The position numbers and the translations under genes are program-made. A DNA stretch of 64,000 bases from Flavobacteria bacterium BAL38. Lineage in GTDB: Bacteria; Bacteroidota; Bacteroidia; Flavobacteriales; Flavobacteriaceae. The stretch covers positions 1,240,001 to 1,304,000 of the forward strand of contig AAXX01000001.1 of NCBI GenBank assembly GCA_000169355.1, read 5' to 3'. A model generated the notes under the pieces. That model did not search any database, was not told the DNA's origin, and was given only the letters and a program-made list of their open reading frames with translations. This document shows, one piece after another, positions 8,938 to 17,893 of the stretch; within the stretch, counting starts at the first letter, position 1; the number at the start of each line of letters is the position of its first letter.

Positions 8938-9810
8938 ATGGGTTCTCAAGAAGAAATTAAAATTGAAAATGATTTTATTTTATATCTTTTTCAAAATGAT
9001 GGAGACGAAATGTATCGAATTCAAAAACCTGTAAATCAAGGTTTTATTCAGTTTCATTTTGGGTTAAAAGGAAAAGGAAAATTTATCTTTAATCAAGGAA
9101 GTTATGCTTTGGATTTAAAAGAAGAAAAGTCCCTTTTGTTTTATAATCCGCAAAAAGAATTGCCATTAAATCTAGAATTAGCTCCACATACTTGGGTGGT
9201 TTCGGTTATTATTTCTATCAAGAAATTTCACGGTTTGTTTTCATCACAAGCAGAACATATTCCGTTTTTGAGTGAAGATAATAAAGATAAAAAGTATTAT
9301 AAAGAAAACGATATTAGCCCATCAATGGCTATTGTATTGAGTCAATTATTACATTACAATTTAAATTCGTTTATTAAAAACTTGTATTACAAAGGAAAAG
9401 GATACGAATTGTTAAGTTTGTATTTTAACCGTTCAGAAGATCCAAACGCAGAGCAATGCCCGTTTTTAATTGATGAAGAAAATGTGTTAAAAATTAAAAA
9501 GGCTAAAGAAATAATGATTTCAAGCATGGCAGAACCACCAGGATTAGAAGAGCTATCAGATCAAGTGGGGCTAAGCTTGAAAAAATTAAAAATGGGTTTC
9601 AAACAAATTTACGGCGATACTGTTTATGGCTTTTTATTTGAATACAAAATGGATTATGCCCGACAATTGTTAGATAGTGGTTCGTATAATGTTAATGAAG
9701 TTGGTTTAAAAATAGGATACAGTACAGGAAGCCATTTTATTGCAGCATTTAAAAAGAAATTTGGTACTACACCAAAAAAATATCTAATGAATTTGAATAC
9801 CAATGTGTAA
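8938..9810 (+). CDS. AraC family transcriptional regulator with Cys-Pro motif
   Basis: A 290-residue DNA-binding regulator. The N-terminal half is a cupin-like sensor domain (FIQFHFGLKGKGKFIF near residue 36). The C-terminal hundred residues carry the two AraC helix-turn-helix units, with LEELSDQVGLSLKKLKMGFK and VGLKIGYSTGSHFIAAFKKKFG. Just before the HTH domain is EQCPFL with C174-P175, like the Cys-Pro heme regulatory motif. An upstream in-frame TTG at 8899 would add 13 residues, but the ATG at 8938 is preferred. It lies between hemA (divergent) and hemH (102 bp downstream), so control of heme synthesis or iron is plausible but inferred. Confidence 0.88.
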   Translation: MGSQEEIKIENDFILYLFQNDGDEMYRIQKPVNQGFIQFHFGLKGKGKFIFNQGSYALDLKEEKSLLFYNPQKELPLNLELAPHTWVVSVIISIKKFHGLFSSQAEHIPFLSEDNKDKKYYKENDISPSMAIVLSQLLHYNLNSFIKNLYYKGKGYELLSLYFNRSEDPNAEQCPFLIDEENVLKIKKAKEIMISSMAEPPGLEELSDQVGLSLKKLKMGFKQIYGDTVYGFLFEYKMDYARQLLDSGSYNVNEVGLKIGYSTGSHFIAAFKKKFGTTPKKYLMNLNTNV

Positions 9811-9912
9811 AACCAATTGATATCAATTTCGAATATCAAACAATTAATAAAAAAATGATAATTTAAAAAGTAAAATAATCAAATTAATTACTTTTATAAA
9901 AAAAACCGCCAA

Positions 9913-10926
9913 ATGAAAGGAGTATTATTAGTAAATTTAGGATCGCCAGAAAGCCCAACAGCAAAAGATGTTAAGCCTTATTTAGATGAATTTTTAATGG
10001 ATAAATACGTAATAGACGTTCCGTTTTTATTACGTGCTTTATTAGTTAGAGGAATTATTTTGCAAACGCGTCCTAAAAAATCTGCCGAAGCCTATGCAAG
10101 AATTTGGACAGATGAAGGTTCGCCTTTAATTGTGATTTCAAAAAAAATGCACCAAAAGGTTCAAAAATTGGTTGATGTTCCTGTTGCTTTGGCAATGCGA
10201 TATGGAACTATAACTATTCAAAAAGGGTTACAAGAACTAAAAGATAAAGGTGTTACCGAAGTAATGTTGATGCCTTTATATCCGCAACATGCTATGGCTT
10301 CAACCACTACTATTTTAGTTTTGGCAGAAGAATTGCGCCAGAAGCATTTTCCAGAAATGACGTTTACTAATGTTCCAGCATTTTATAACAAACCCGATTT
10401 TATTCAGGCATTAGCAAATTCTATTAAAAAACACTTAGATGGATTTGAATATGATCATTTATTATTTTCGTATCACGGAATTCCAAAACGTCATATTCGT
10501 AAAACAGATGTCACTAAATCACATTGTAAAATAGATGGATCTTGTTGTAACACGCCTTCACCAGCACATGAGTTTTGCTACCGTCATCAATGTTACGAAA
10601 CCACAAAACAAGTTGTAAAATTATTAGGAATTCCAGAAGGAAAATACAGTCAAACCTTTCAATCGCGTTTAGCTGGAGATAAATGGTTAACACCTTACAC
10701 GGATGTTGAAATCAACAAAATGCCTGAGCAAGGAATTAAGAAATTAGCAGTTGTAACTCCGGCATTCGTTTCCGATTGTTTAGAAACATTAGAAGAAATT
10801 GCAATGGAAGCTAATGAACAATTTTTACATCATGGAGGTGAAGAATTTATGGCAATTCCATGTTTAAACGACGACGATGAATGGTGTGGTGTGGTGGCAA
10901 ATTGGATCAAAGATTTCCAAAAATAA
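9913..10926 (+). CDS. hemH: ferrochelatase
   Basis: Inserts ferrous iron into a porphyrin macrocycle at the end of heme synthesis. The 337-residue protein has the catalytic histidine in SYHGIPKRH (H188) and the acidic partner in CLETLEEI (E291/E294). A cysteine-rich segment (C205, C211, C212, C222, C227) sits between them. Cysteines in this area are seen in many bacterial ferrochelatases and in some hold a [2Fe-2S] cluster; whether that is so here is not shown. It precedes hemJ by 33 bp on the same strand. Confidence 0.97.
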   Translation: MKGVLLVNLGSPESPTAKDVKPYLDEFLMDKYVIDVPFLLRALLVRGIILQTRPKKSAEAYARIWTDEGSPLIVISKKMHQKVQKLVDVPVALAMRYGTITIQKGLQELKDKGVTEVMLMPLYPQHAMASTTTILVLAEELRQKHFPEMTFTNVPAFYNKPDFIQALANSIKKHLDGFEYDHLLFSYHGIPKRHIRKTDVTKSHCKIDGSCCNTPSPAHEFCYRHQCYETTKQVVKLLGIPEGKYSQTFQSRLAGDKWLTPYTDVEINKMPEQGIKKLAVVTPAFVSDCLETLEEIAMEANEQFLHHGGEEFMAIPCLNDDDEWCGVVANWIKDFQK

Positions 10927-10959
10927 TAAAGATAAAAGAACAAAGAAAAAGACTTCTAA

Positions 10960-11514
10960 ATGGAACTTTACAACTACATAAAATCACTTCATTTAATTTT
11001 TGTAATCACTTGGTTTGCGGGGTTGTTTTATATTGTTCGTTTGTTTGTGTATCATGCAGAAGCCAAACAAAAACCACAACCCGAACAAGATATTTTAATT
11101 AAACAATACCAATTAATGCAATACCGTTTGTGGTATATAATTACTTGGCCAAGTGCAATTTTAGCAAGTATTTTTGCTTTTTGGATGTTGTTTTTTACAT
11201 CATTAGGACAATCTTGGTTGCAAATGCCATGGATGCATGTAAAGTTGGCATTTGTTTTGTTGTTATACATTTATCATTTAAAATGTCATCAAATTTTTAA
11301 GCAATTGCAAATGGATGAAGTTAAACATTCTTCTGGATTTTTTAGACTTTGGAACGAGGGTGCTACCCTAATTCTTTTTGCAGTAGTATTTTTAGTAATT
11401 TTAAAGAATGCTGTTAACTGGATTTTTGGAGTTCTGGGAATTATTGCTTTTTCGCTACTTTTAATGATAGGATATAAATTTTATAAAAAAATTAGAGAAA
11501 AAAACAACAGTTAA
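10960..11514 (+). CDS. hemJ: protoporphyrinogen oxidase HemJ-like (CopD family) membrane protein
   Basis: A 184-residue membrane protein with about five hydrophobic helices. The N-terminus (SLHLIFVITWFAGLFY, H11; then FVYHAEA, H32) and the HVKLAFVLLLY helix match HemJ, the oxygen-independent protoporphyrinogen IX oxidase; databases often name it CopD family. Placement right after hemH supports the HemJ reading, since HemJ supplies the substrate of ferrochelatase. It ends just before the histidine kinase gene, so the three genes may share a transcript. Confidence 0.85.
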   Translation: MELYNYIKSLHLIFVITWFAGLFYIVRLFVYHAEAKQKPQPEQDILIKQYQLMQYRLWYIITWPSAILASIFAFWMLFFTSLGQSWLQMPWMHVKLAFVLLLYIYHLKCHQIFKQLQMDEVKHSSGFFRLWNEGATLILFAVVFLVILKNAVNWIFGVLGIIAFSLLLMIGYKFYKKIREKNNS

Positions 11515-11529
11515 TTGTTGCTAAATAAA

Positions 11530-13005
11530 ATGGACAGAATATTCAATTTTAAAAATCTTTCTTTACGTGTAAGAATCTTTCTATCCATGATATTCTTAAC
11601 ATTGATAGCTTCTGTACTTATTGCAACGGTTTCTATTTATCAATTTAGAAAAGAAGCCCGAGAGTATCATCAAGACAGATTAGAACGAAAAGAAACTGCC
11701 ATTGCAGAACATATTAATTACGTGCTTCAAACCACTACTTATCCGTTAAGTACCGAAAATATTCCGCTTATATTTAAGGAAAAGATTTTCGAATTAGCTG
11801 ATATTCACAGCATGGAAATTAATTTTTTTGATTTAAAAGGGAAACTTTTAATTTCATCAAAAGCCATTTTTAAACTAGATAAAGACAAGCCTAAAATAAA
11901 TCCATCAACATTAAGAATTATTCAATCTTCATTAGATAAAAGATATATTGAATTTTCAAAAATTGAAGGACAATCTTTTCGTTCTTCCTATACTTATTTA
12001 AAAGATACCAAGTTTAAACCTATGGGAATTTTAAATTTGCCATATGAAGAAAATACTGAGTTTTATGACAATGAGGTTCAAAATTTCTTAATTCGATTTG
12101 GACAAGTTTATGTGTTCATGTTTTTAATTTCAATAGTTCTTTCTTACTTTTTGTCTAGTTATATCACAAAATCATTAAAAATCATTAGTGATAAAATGCA
12201 AGAAACACAATTAAATCAGCGCAATGAAAAAATTGTAATTGAAGACGGTAGTAAAGAAATTAATTTGTTAATCAAATCTTACAATAATATGGTGGATAAA
12301 CTTGAAGAAAGTGCCACTATTTTAGCACAAAGCGAAAGAGAGCAAGCCTGGAGAGAAATGGCAAAACAAGTAGCACACGAAATTAAAAATCCGCTTACTC
12401 CAATGCGATTAACAGTGCAAAGTTTTCAACGAAAATTTGATTCAACTGACGTTAATATTTCAAAAAAATTAGACGATTACACTAAAACAATTTTACAACA
12501 AATTGACACTATGAGTTCAGTAGCAAATGCTTTTTCAAATTTTGCTACTATGCCAGCCCAACAAAACGAAACTTTAAATGTGGTGTATATTGTTAAGATG
12601 GCATTGGAAATTTTTAACGAAGATTTTATACAATTTTCAGCTTTAGAAGACGAAATTATTGCCAAATTAGATCGCACTCAATTGATTCGTGTTATTACTA
12701 ATTTAGTAAAAAATGCAGTTCAAGCCATTCCGGAAGAGCAAGAAAACAAAATGGTTTTTGTAACTGTCTTTAGACAAGATAACGAAGTTAAAATAGCCGT
12801 AAAAGATAATGGTAAAGGAATTTCTGAAGAAAATATTGAGCGTGTTTTTGAACCAAAATTCACCACAAAATCAAGCGGAATGGGACTTGGTTTGGCAATT
12901 ATTAAAAATATAATAGAAAATTATAACGGAACAATTACCTTTGATACACAATCTAATGAAGGAACTGAGTTTTTGGTTTCTTTTCCAATAAATGATAATA
13001 AATAA
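11530..13005 (+). CDS. NtrY-like sensor histidine kinase
   Basis: Membrane sensor kinase of 491 residues. A transmembrane helix near the N-terminus (FLSMIFLTLIASVLIATVSI) and another near residue 205 flank a periplasmic sensor of about 150 residues. A HAMP linker follows, then the phosphorylated histidine in AHEIKNPLTP (H283), the N box NLVKNAVQAI, and the ATP-binding DNGKGI and GMGLGLAI boxes. The PMRL extension after the H box is typical of the NtrY subfamily. A TTG at 11515 is in frame, but the ATG at 11530 is preferred. No response regulator is adjacent, so it is an orphan kinase here. Confidence 0.9.
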   Translation: MDRIFNFKNLSLRVRIFLSMIFLTLIASVLIATVSIYQFRKEAREYHQDRLERKETAIAEHINYVLQTTTYPLSTENIPLIFKEKIFELADIHSMEINFFDLKGKLLISSKAIFKLDKDKPKINPSTLRIIQSSLDKRYIEFSKIEGQSFRSSYTYLKDTKFKPMGILNLPYEENTEFYDNEVQNFLIRFGQVYVFMFLISIVLSYFLSSYITKSLKIISDKMQETQLNQRNEKIVIEDGSKEINLLIKSYNNMVDKLEESATILAQSEREQAWREMAKQVAHEIKNPLTPMRLTVQSFQRKFDSTDVNISKKLDDYTKTILQQIDTMSSVANAFSNFATMPAQQNETLNVVYIVKMALEIFNEDFIQFSALEDEIIAKLDRTQLIRVITNLVKNAVQAIPEEQENKMVFVTVFRQDNEVKIAVKDNGKGISEENIERVFEPKFTTKSSGMGLGLAIIKNIIENYNGTITFDTQSNEGTEFLVSFPINDNK

Positions 13006-13012
13006 TTAAAAA

Positions 13013-13789
13013 ATGGAAAATATTCTTATTGAAAAACAAGACGCAATTGCGGTTATAACCATTAATAGACCTACAAAATTGAACGCTTTAAACAAAGCTA
13101 CAATTCAGGAGTTACATGATGGATTTAAAATTTTAAATGAAGATGCTGCTGTAAAAGCAATAATTATTACAGGAAGTGGAGAAAAAGCATTTGTTGCAGG
13201 TGCTGATATTTCTGAATTTGCCGATTTTTCAATAGAAGAAGGAGGAAAATTAGCAGCTGAAGGTCAGACGTTATTGTTTGATTTTGTTCAAAATTTACAA
13301 ACACCAGTTATTGCAGCAGTTAATGGTTTTGCTTTAGGTGGCGGATTAGAATTGGCTATGTCTTGTCATTTTAGAGTAGCTTCAGATAATGCAAAAATGG
13401 GATTGCCAGAAGTAACTTTAGGAGTTATTCCAGGTTATGGAGGAACACAACGTTTAGCCCAATTAGTAGGAAAAGGTCGTGCTATGGAAATGATTATGAC
13501 AGCTGGCATGATAGATGCAGAAACCGCTAAAAATTATGGTTTAGTGAATCATGTTGTAGCACAAGAAGAATTACTAGATTTTACAAAAGGAATAGCTACT
13601 AAAATCACTAAAAATTCTAGTGTTGCTATTGCAAAAGCAATTCAAGCTATAAATGCAAATTATATTGATGGGGTTAATGGTTACGAAGTTGAAATTAAAA
13701 ACTTTGGAGCTAGTTTTGGTACTGAAGATTTTAAAGAAGGGACAACAGCATTTTTAGAAAAAAGAAAAGCAATATTTCCTGGTAAATAA
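13013..13789 (+). CDS. enoyl-CoA hydratase/isomerase (crotonase) family protein
   Basis: A 258-residue crotonase-fold enzyme. The oxyanion-hole segments AFVAGADISEFA and GFALGGGLELA, and both catalytic glutamates of true hydratases (E113 in GLELA, E133 in LPEVTLG), are present. Hydration of a trans-2-enoyl-CoA, such as crotonyl-CoA, is therefore likely. It starts 7 bp after the histidine kinase stop and is closed by a strong terminator, so it is the last gene of a plus-strand run that may begin with hemH. Confidence 0.92.
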   Translation: MENILIEKQDAIAVITINRPTKLNALNKATIQELHDGFKILNEDAAVKAIIITGSGEKAFVAGADISEFADFSIEEGGKLAAEGQTLLFDFVQNLQTPVIAAVNGFALGGGLELAMSCHFRVASDNAKMGLPEVTLGVIPGYGGTQRLAQLVGKGRAMEMIMTAGMIDAETAKNYGLVNHVVAQEELLDFTKGIATKITKNSSVAIAKAIQAINANYIDGVNGYEVEIKNFGASFGTEDFKEGTTAFLEKRKAIFPGK

Positions 13790-13812
13790 ATAGAAACCCA
13801 ATATTAAACATG

Positions 13813-13848
13813 CCTCAAATAGTCAGATACTATTTGGGGTATTTTTTT
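13813..13848 (+). terminator. rho-independent terminator after the crotonase gene
   Basis: An 11-bp stem (CCTCAAATAGT with ACTATTTGGGG, one T-G pair) with a 5-base loop CAGAT is followed by seven Ts. Confidence 0.92.
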
Positions 13849-13903
13849 GCATCTACTCATTAATATTTTTATTAATTTCATAATTTTTAATTGTTAAATT
13901 GTT

Positions 13904-13911
13904 TAATTTTG
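13904..13911 (+). promoter_or_regulatory. -7 box TAATTTTG of the gdhA promoter
   Basis: TAATTTTG fits TANNTTTG, 49 bp before the gdhA ATG and downstream of the terminator, so gdhA has its own promoter. No TTG lies at 17-23 bp. Confidence 0.5.
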
Positions 13912-13960
13912 AACAGAATTTTAACTTTATTGATAATTCATCAAAAACAACACAACAATT

Positions 13961-15304
13961 ATGACCCTAAAAATTAATGACTTCGTAGCAGAAGTAGCGA
14001 AAAAAAACCCAAACGAGCCAGAATTTCTTCAAGCGGTTCATGAAGTAGCCGAAACGGTTATTCCTTTTATTGAAAATAACAAAAAGTATCACGATAAAAT
14101 GCTTTTGGAAAGAATGGTTGAGCCAGAACGCGTGGTTATGTTTCGAATTGCATGGATTGATGATGCTGGAAAAACAAAAATAAACAAAGGATATCGTATT
14201 CAAATGAATTCGGCGATTGGTCCTTATAAAGGAGGATTACGTTTTCACCCTTCAGTGAATTTAAGTATTTTAAAGTTTTTAGCTTTTGAACAAGTATTTA
14301 AAAACAGTTTAACTACTTTGCCAATGGGCGGAGGAAAAGGAGGTTCTGATTTTGATCCAAAAGGAAAATCAGATACAGAAATCATGCGTTTTTGCCAAGC
14401 TTTTATGGATGAATTATTTAGACATATTGGTCCTGATACCGATGTTCCTGCTGGAGATATTGGTGTTGGAGGTAGAGAAGTAGGTTACATGTTTGGAAAA
14501 TACAAAAAGTTACGTAATGAATTTACAGGTGTACTAACAGGAAAAGGAATTTCTTTTGGAGGCTCGTTAATTCGTCCTGAAGCTACAGGTTACGGAACCG
14601 TTTATTTTGCACAAAGCATGTTAGCTACAAAAGGATCTTCATTTCAAGGTAAAACAGTTTTAGTTTCTGGTTCAGGAAACGTGGCACAATATGCAATAGA
14701 AAAAGCAACTCAATTAGGAGGAAAAGTAGTTACTGCTTCAGATTCTTCAGGATATATTTATGATGCTGATGGAATTGATTCCGAAAAATTAGCGTATATC
14801 ATGGAAATTAAGAATGTAAATTACGGAAGAATTTCTGATTATGTGGTAAAATATCCAAGTGCTAAATTTATTGCAGGTAAACGTCCTTGGGAAGTAAAAG
14901 GTGATATTGCATTACCTTGTGCAACGCAAAACGAATTAAATGGTGAAGAAGCAAAAATATTAGTAAATAACGGATGTATTTGTGTTGCTGAAGGAGCTAA
15001 TATGCCATCTACACCAGAGGCAATTACTGAATTTCACAATGCAAAAATTTTATTTGCTCCAGGAAAAGCATCTAATGCTGGTGGAGTTGCAACATCTGGT
15101 TTAGAAATGTCTCAAAATTCATTACGTTTGAGTTGGACTACAGAAGAAGTAGATCAAAAATTATTCAAAATCATGAGTGATATTCATGAATCTTGTATAA
15201 AATATGGAACAAATGCTGATGGATATGTTGATTATGTAAAAGGAGCTAATATTGCTGGTTTTGTTAAAGTAGCAGATGCTATGTTAGCACAAGGAGTAGT
15301 ATAA
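13961..15304 (+). CDS. gdhA: NADP-specific glutamate dehydrogenase
   Basis: Reductive amination of 2-oxoglutarate with ammonium. The 447-residue length and the pattern are those of the hexameric NADP-type enzyme: GPYKGGLRFHPSVN near residue 86, the catalytic lysine in LPMGGGKGGSDFDP, and the nucleotide-binding GSGNVAQYA near residue 234. The gene has its own promoter box and terminator and is therefore monocistronic. It links carbon and nitrogen metabolism in the cytoplasm. Confidence 0.97.
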   Translation: MTLKINDFVAEVAKKNPNEPEFLQAVHEVAETVIPFIENNKKYHDKMLLERMVEPERVVMFRIAWIDDAGKTKINKGYRIQMNSAIGPYKGGLRFHPSVNLSILKFLAFEQVFKNSLTTLPMGGGKGGSDFDPKGKSDTEIMRFCQAFMDELFRHIGPDTDVPAGDIGVGGREVGYMFGKYKKLRNEFTGVLTGKGISFGGSLIRPEATGYGTVYFAQSMLATKGSSFQGKTVLVSGSGNVAQYAIEKATQLGGKVVTASDSSGYIYDADGIDSEKLAYIMEIKNVNYGRISDYVVKYPSAKFIAGKRPWEVKGDIALPCATQNELNGEEAKILVNNGCICVAEGANMPSTPEAITEFHNAKILFAPGKASNAGGVATSGLEMSQNSLRLSWTTEEVDQKLFKIMSDIHESCIKYGTNADGYVDYVKGANIAGFVKVADAMLAQGVV

Positions 15305-15323
15305 AAAAATAAGATTAAAAATT

Positions 15324-15356
15324 AAAGCGGTTTTCTTTAAGAGAACCGCTTTTTTT
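15324..15356. terminator. terminator between convergent gdhA and HD hydrolase genes
   Basis: A 12-bp stem beginning AAAGCGGTTTTC and closing GAGAACCGCTTT, 5-base loop, followed by a T-run on the plus strand. The A-rich left flank could serve the convergent gene as well. Confidence 0.9.
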
Positions 15357-15999
15357 ATTCTTCTCCATCCCATTCCGCATAAAAATGAGCTAAAAAAGTA
15401 ACCATGAAATCATGGCGTTTTTGAGCTATTTTTTTACCTGATTTGGTATTCATTTTGTCTTTTAAAAGCAATAATTTTTCGTAAAAATGATTTAAGGTTG
15501 GTGCTGTACTATTTTTATATTCTTCTTTACTCATGCCTAAATTTGGCTGAATATTTGGATCATAAATAGCTCTGTTTTTAAAACCACCATAATTGAAGGT
15601 TCTTGCAATTCCTATTGCACCCATTGCATCTAGTCGGTCAGCATCTTGAACTATTTCTAATTCTTTAGAATGAAATTTCTTTTCAAAATTACCTCCTTTA
15701 AACGAAATATTTTCAATAATAGCAACTACATGGTCAATACTACTTTCAGAAACATTTTGAGATTCCAAAAAAGTTCTGGCTGTTTTAGGTCCAATTAATT
15801 CATCGCCATCATGAAATTTAGAATCGGCAATATCGTGAAGCAATGCCGCTAATTTGACAACAATTAAATCGCAATCTTCTTCTTCTGCAATTAATAAAGC
15901 ATTTTTATAAACACGTTCAATGTGAAACCAATCATGACCTCCCTCAGCATGAGTTAGTTGATTCTTTACAAAAAGTATAGTATTATTGATAATTTGCAT
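15355..15999 (-). CDS. HD domain-containing phosphohydrolase
   Basis: A 214-residue cytoplasmic metal-dependent phosphohydrolase of the HD superfamily. The metal ligands appear as HDWFHIERV (H22, H26), LLHDIAD (H55-D56) and the later DADRLDAMGAIG block. This layout is that of the YedJ-like group, whose substrates are mostly unknown nucleotides. It converges with gdhA, sharing the terminator between them. Confidence 0.88.
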   Translation of the reverse strand: MQIINNTILFVKNQLTHAEGGHDWFHIERVYKNALLIAEEEDCDLIVVKLAALLHDIADSKFHDGDELIGPKTARTFLESQNVSESSIDHVVAIIENISFKGGNFEKKFHSKELEIVQDADRLDAMGAIGIARTFNYGGFKNRAIYDPNIQPNLGMSKEEYKNSTAPTLNHFYEKLLLLKDKMNTKSGKKIAQKRHDFMVTFLAHFYAEWDGEE

Positions 16000-16012
16000 G
16001 GTTCTAATTTAC

Positions 16013-16048
16013 AAAAAAAAATTCCAAACTCATAATAGAATTTGGAAT
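16013..16048 (-). terminator. terminator after the acyl-ACP desaturase gene
   Basis: An 8-bp stem (ATTCCAAA with TTTGGAAT, 12-base loop). On the minus strand it is followed by eight Ts, 22 bp after the desaturase stop. Confidence 0.75.
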
Positions 16049-16069
16049 CTTAAATTTATTTTTTAGATC

Positions 16070-17068
16070 TTATTTTACTAAAGCAGGTTCTACCCATTTA
16101 AAAAGTTGGCCTTCAGCAGGAACAATCATTCTTTCCGAAATTCTAGCCATACGAGCAGGTAATTTCATTAGATAATCGCGTGCTTTTTCTGCCTCATCTG
16201 TAAGATTACAAATTTTATCTATTTCCCACTTTTCATTTAGCTTTTGAAGAATATCTACATAATCCATGGCAGTATAAACGCCTAATCGTTGTGCCGATTC
16301 TGAGAATTTTTCAAATGCAGTTCCAATACTTTCACCTGACTCTCTAATTAAATGAGCTGGCATCGTAATTTTTTTCTTCATCATGTATTGAAACGACAAC
16401 ATCATTTCACTAGGATCTACTTCAAAAATTCGTTTCACAAATTCGCTATACGCTAAGTGATGACGCATTTCATCTCCTGCAATTAAATTACACATTTTGT
16501 GTAGTTTTTTATCGCCATATTTTTTTGCAAGTAATGCCACACGATTGTGCGAAACATAAGTTGCTAATTCTTGAAAACTTGTAAACACAAAGTTTTTGTA
16601 TGGATCTCTTCCTGTTCCTGGATCAAAACCATCATTAATTAAATGATGTGTTGTGATTTCAACTTCGCGCATATTCACTCTTCCTGAAAGGTATAAGTAT
16701 TTGTTTAATGCATCACCATGGCGGTTTTCTTCTCCCGTCCATTGGCGTAACCATTTTGCCCAACCATTATCACCGTTTTCTCCTTTTTGGGCAACACCTT
16801 CTACATCCATTAACCAAGTTTCGTAAGTTGGTAATGCTTCTTCCGTAATGGTATCTCCAACCAAAGTAACCCAAAAATCATAAGGTAAATCTTTTGCAAT
16901 TTCGCGAAGTTCTTTAACTTCTTCTATGAAGTTGTCTTTTGTTGAATCTGGAAGTAAATCAGTTGGTTGCCAAATTTTTTCAACTGGAATTAAGAATTCT
17001 TCCATGAAATGATCTACTTTTTTTTCTAAAAATTGCATCACTTCTAAACGTACATTTTGTATAGACAT
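16070..17068 (-). CDS. acyl-ACP desaturase (diiron, FA_desaturase_2 family)
   Basis: Soluble diiron enzyme that introduces a double bond into an acyl-ACP chain. The 332-residue protein shows both EXXH iron-binding pairs of the family, EENRH at residues 113-117 and DEMRHH at 199-204, plus the intervening glutamate in SFQEL. The chosen ATG gives the N-terminus MSIQNVRLEV. An upstream in-frame ATG at 17128 would overlap the acyltransferase gene and add a basic 20-residue tail, so it is not preferred. It follows a PlsC-type gene by 4 bp, so the pair probably works in membrane lipid synthesis. Confidence 0.92.
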   Translation of the reverse strand: MSIQNVRLEVMQFLEKKVDHFMEEFLIPVEKIWQPTDLLPDSTKDNFIEEVKELREIAKDLPYDFWVTLVGDTITEEALPTYETWLMDVEGVAQKGENGDNGWAKWLRQWTGEENRHGDALNKYLYLSGRVNMREVEITTHHLINDGFDPGTGRDPYKNFVFTSFQELATYVSHNRVALLAKKYGDKKLHKMCNLIAGDEMRHHLAYSEFVKRIFEVDPSEMMLSFQYMMKKKITMPAHLIRESGESIGTAFEKFSESAQRLGVYTAMDYVDILQKLNEKWEIDKICNLTDEAEKARDYLMKLPARMARISERMIVPAEGQLFKWVEPALVK

Positions 17069-17072
17069 GTGT

Positions 17073-17807
17073 TTATATTTTAATATTTTGTGTAATAATT
17101 TTTTCGGTTTTTTCGAAAATCTCTTCAAATTTATAATCTGAAATTTTCATAGCTTCATGAATTGTAAAATGTAAACTCGTGCCTAAACCAAGTGGGAATT
17201 GCCCAAATTTAGTCATTTTCCATGAATTGTTAATCGTAATTGGTAAGAAGTAAGCGTCTGGAGCAAACTTGTATAACATTTTTAAACCATTTACAGCAAA
17301 AGGCTTTGGTTCTCCGGTTTTACTTCTAGTGCCTTCTGGGAAAATCACTACCGAATAATTGTTATTGTTTACCAATTCGGCTACTTTTTTAATTTCGGGC
17401 AAGGCTTGTTTTGGATCTTTTCTATTGATTAATGCAGAACCTCCGTGACGTAAATTATAAGAAACACTCGGAATTCCTTTTCCTAATTCTATTTTACTGA
17501 TGAATTTTGGATGTACTTTTCGTAAAAACCATATAATAGTGGTGATGTCGTGTAAACTTTGGTGATTGGCAACAATAATTAATGGCTTGTTTTCAGGAAT
17601 ATTTTCCATTCCTTCAATGTGATATGTAGTGCCAACAAGATGAGCAGTTCTAACTAAAAACCAGTTCAAATAAGCAACACTTAAACGATGTGCATTGTAT
17701 CCAAAAAGATTAAAGCATATCCATTGGATAGGATGAAATAGCACCAACCAAAGTAAAAAAAATGTGTAATAAATAATAGTAAGCGGATATGAAAGAATTT
17801 TTTCCAT
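17073..17807 (-). CDS. 1-acyl-sn-glycerol-3-phosphate acyltransferase (PlsC family)
   Basis: Membrane-bound acyltransferase of 244 residues that adds an acyl chain to lysophosphatidate or a related lysolipid. The HX4D catalytic motif is NHQSLHD (H82, D87) and the phosphate-binding motif is FPEGTRS (E158). The N-terminus holds one long hydrophobic segment (residues 7-35). In-frame codons extend upstream to 17900 but cross the terminator hairpin, so the ATG at 17807 is preferred. It is coupled to the desaturase gene downstream. Confidence 0.9.
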   Translation of the reverse strand: MEKILSYPLTIIYYTFFLLWLVLFHPIQWICFNLFGYNAHRLSVAYLNWFLVRTAHLVGTTYHIEGMENIPENKPLIIVANHQSLHDITTIIWFLRKVHPKFISKIELGKGIPSVSYNLRHGGSALINRKDPKQALPEIKKVAELVNNNNYSVVIFPEGTRSKTGEPKPFAVNGLKMLYKFAPDAYFLPITINNSWKMTKFGQFPLGLGTSLHFTIHEAMKISDYKFEEIFEKTEKIITQNIKI

Positions 17808-17845
17808 ATAAAAAACCAATTTTGACAAAAGTAAGCTATAAAATA

Positions 17846-17873
17846 AAAAACCACCAATACTTTGGTGGTTTTT
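17846..17873. terminator. bidirectional-looking terminator between bacilliredoxin and PlsC genes
   Basis: A perfect 12-bp stem (AAAAACCACCAA with TTGGTGGTTTTT) and a 4-base loop, with A-rich left and T-rich right flanks. On the minus strand it ends the bacilliredoxin transcript. Confidence 0.85.
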
Positions 17874-17893
17874 ATTATATGCTAGCATAGTAA

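Noticed and set aside
16070..17128. Longer desaturase start at 17128
   Set aside because: It would overlap the end of the acyltransferase gene by 56 bp and add a basic tail not seen in the family; MSIQNVRLEV at 17068 is preferred.
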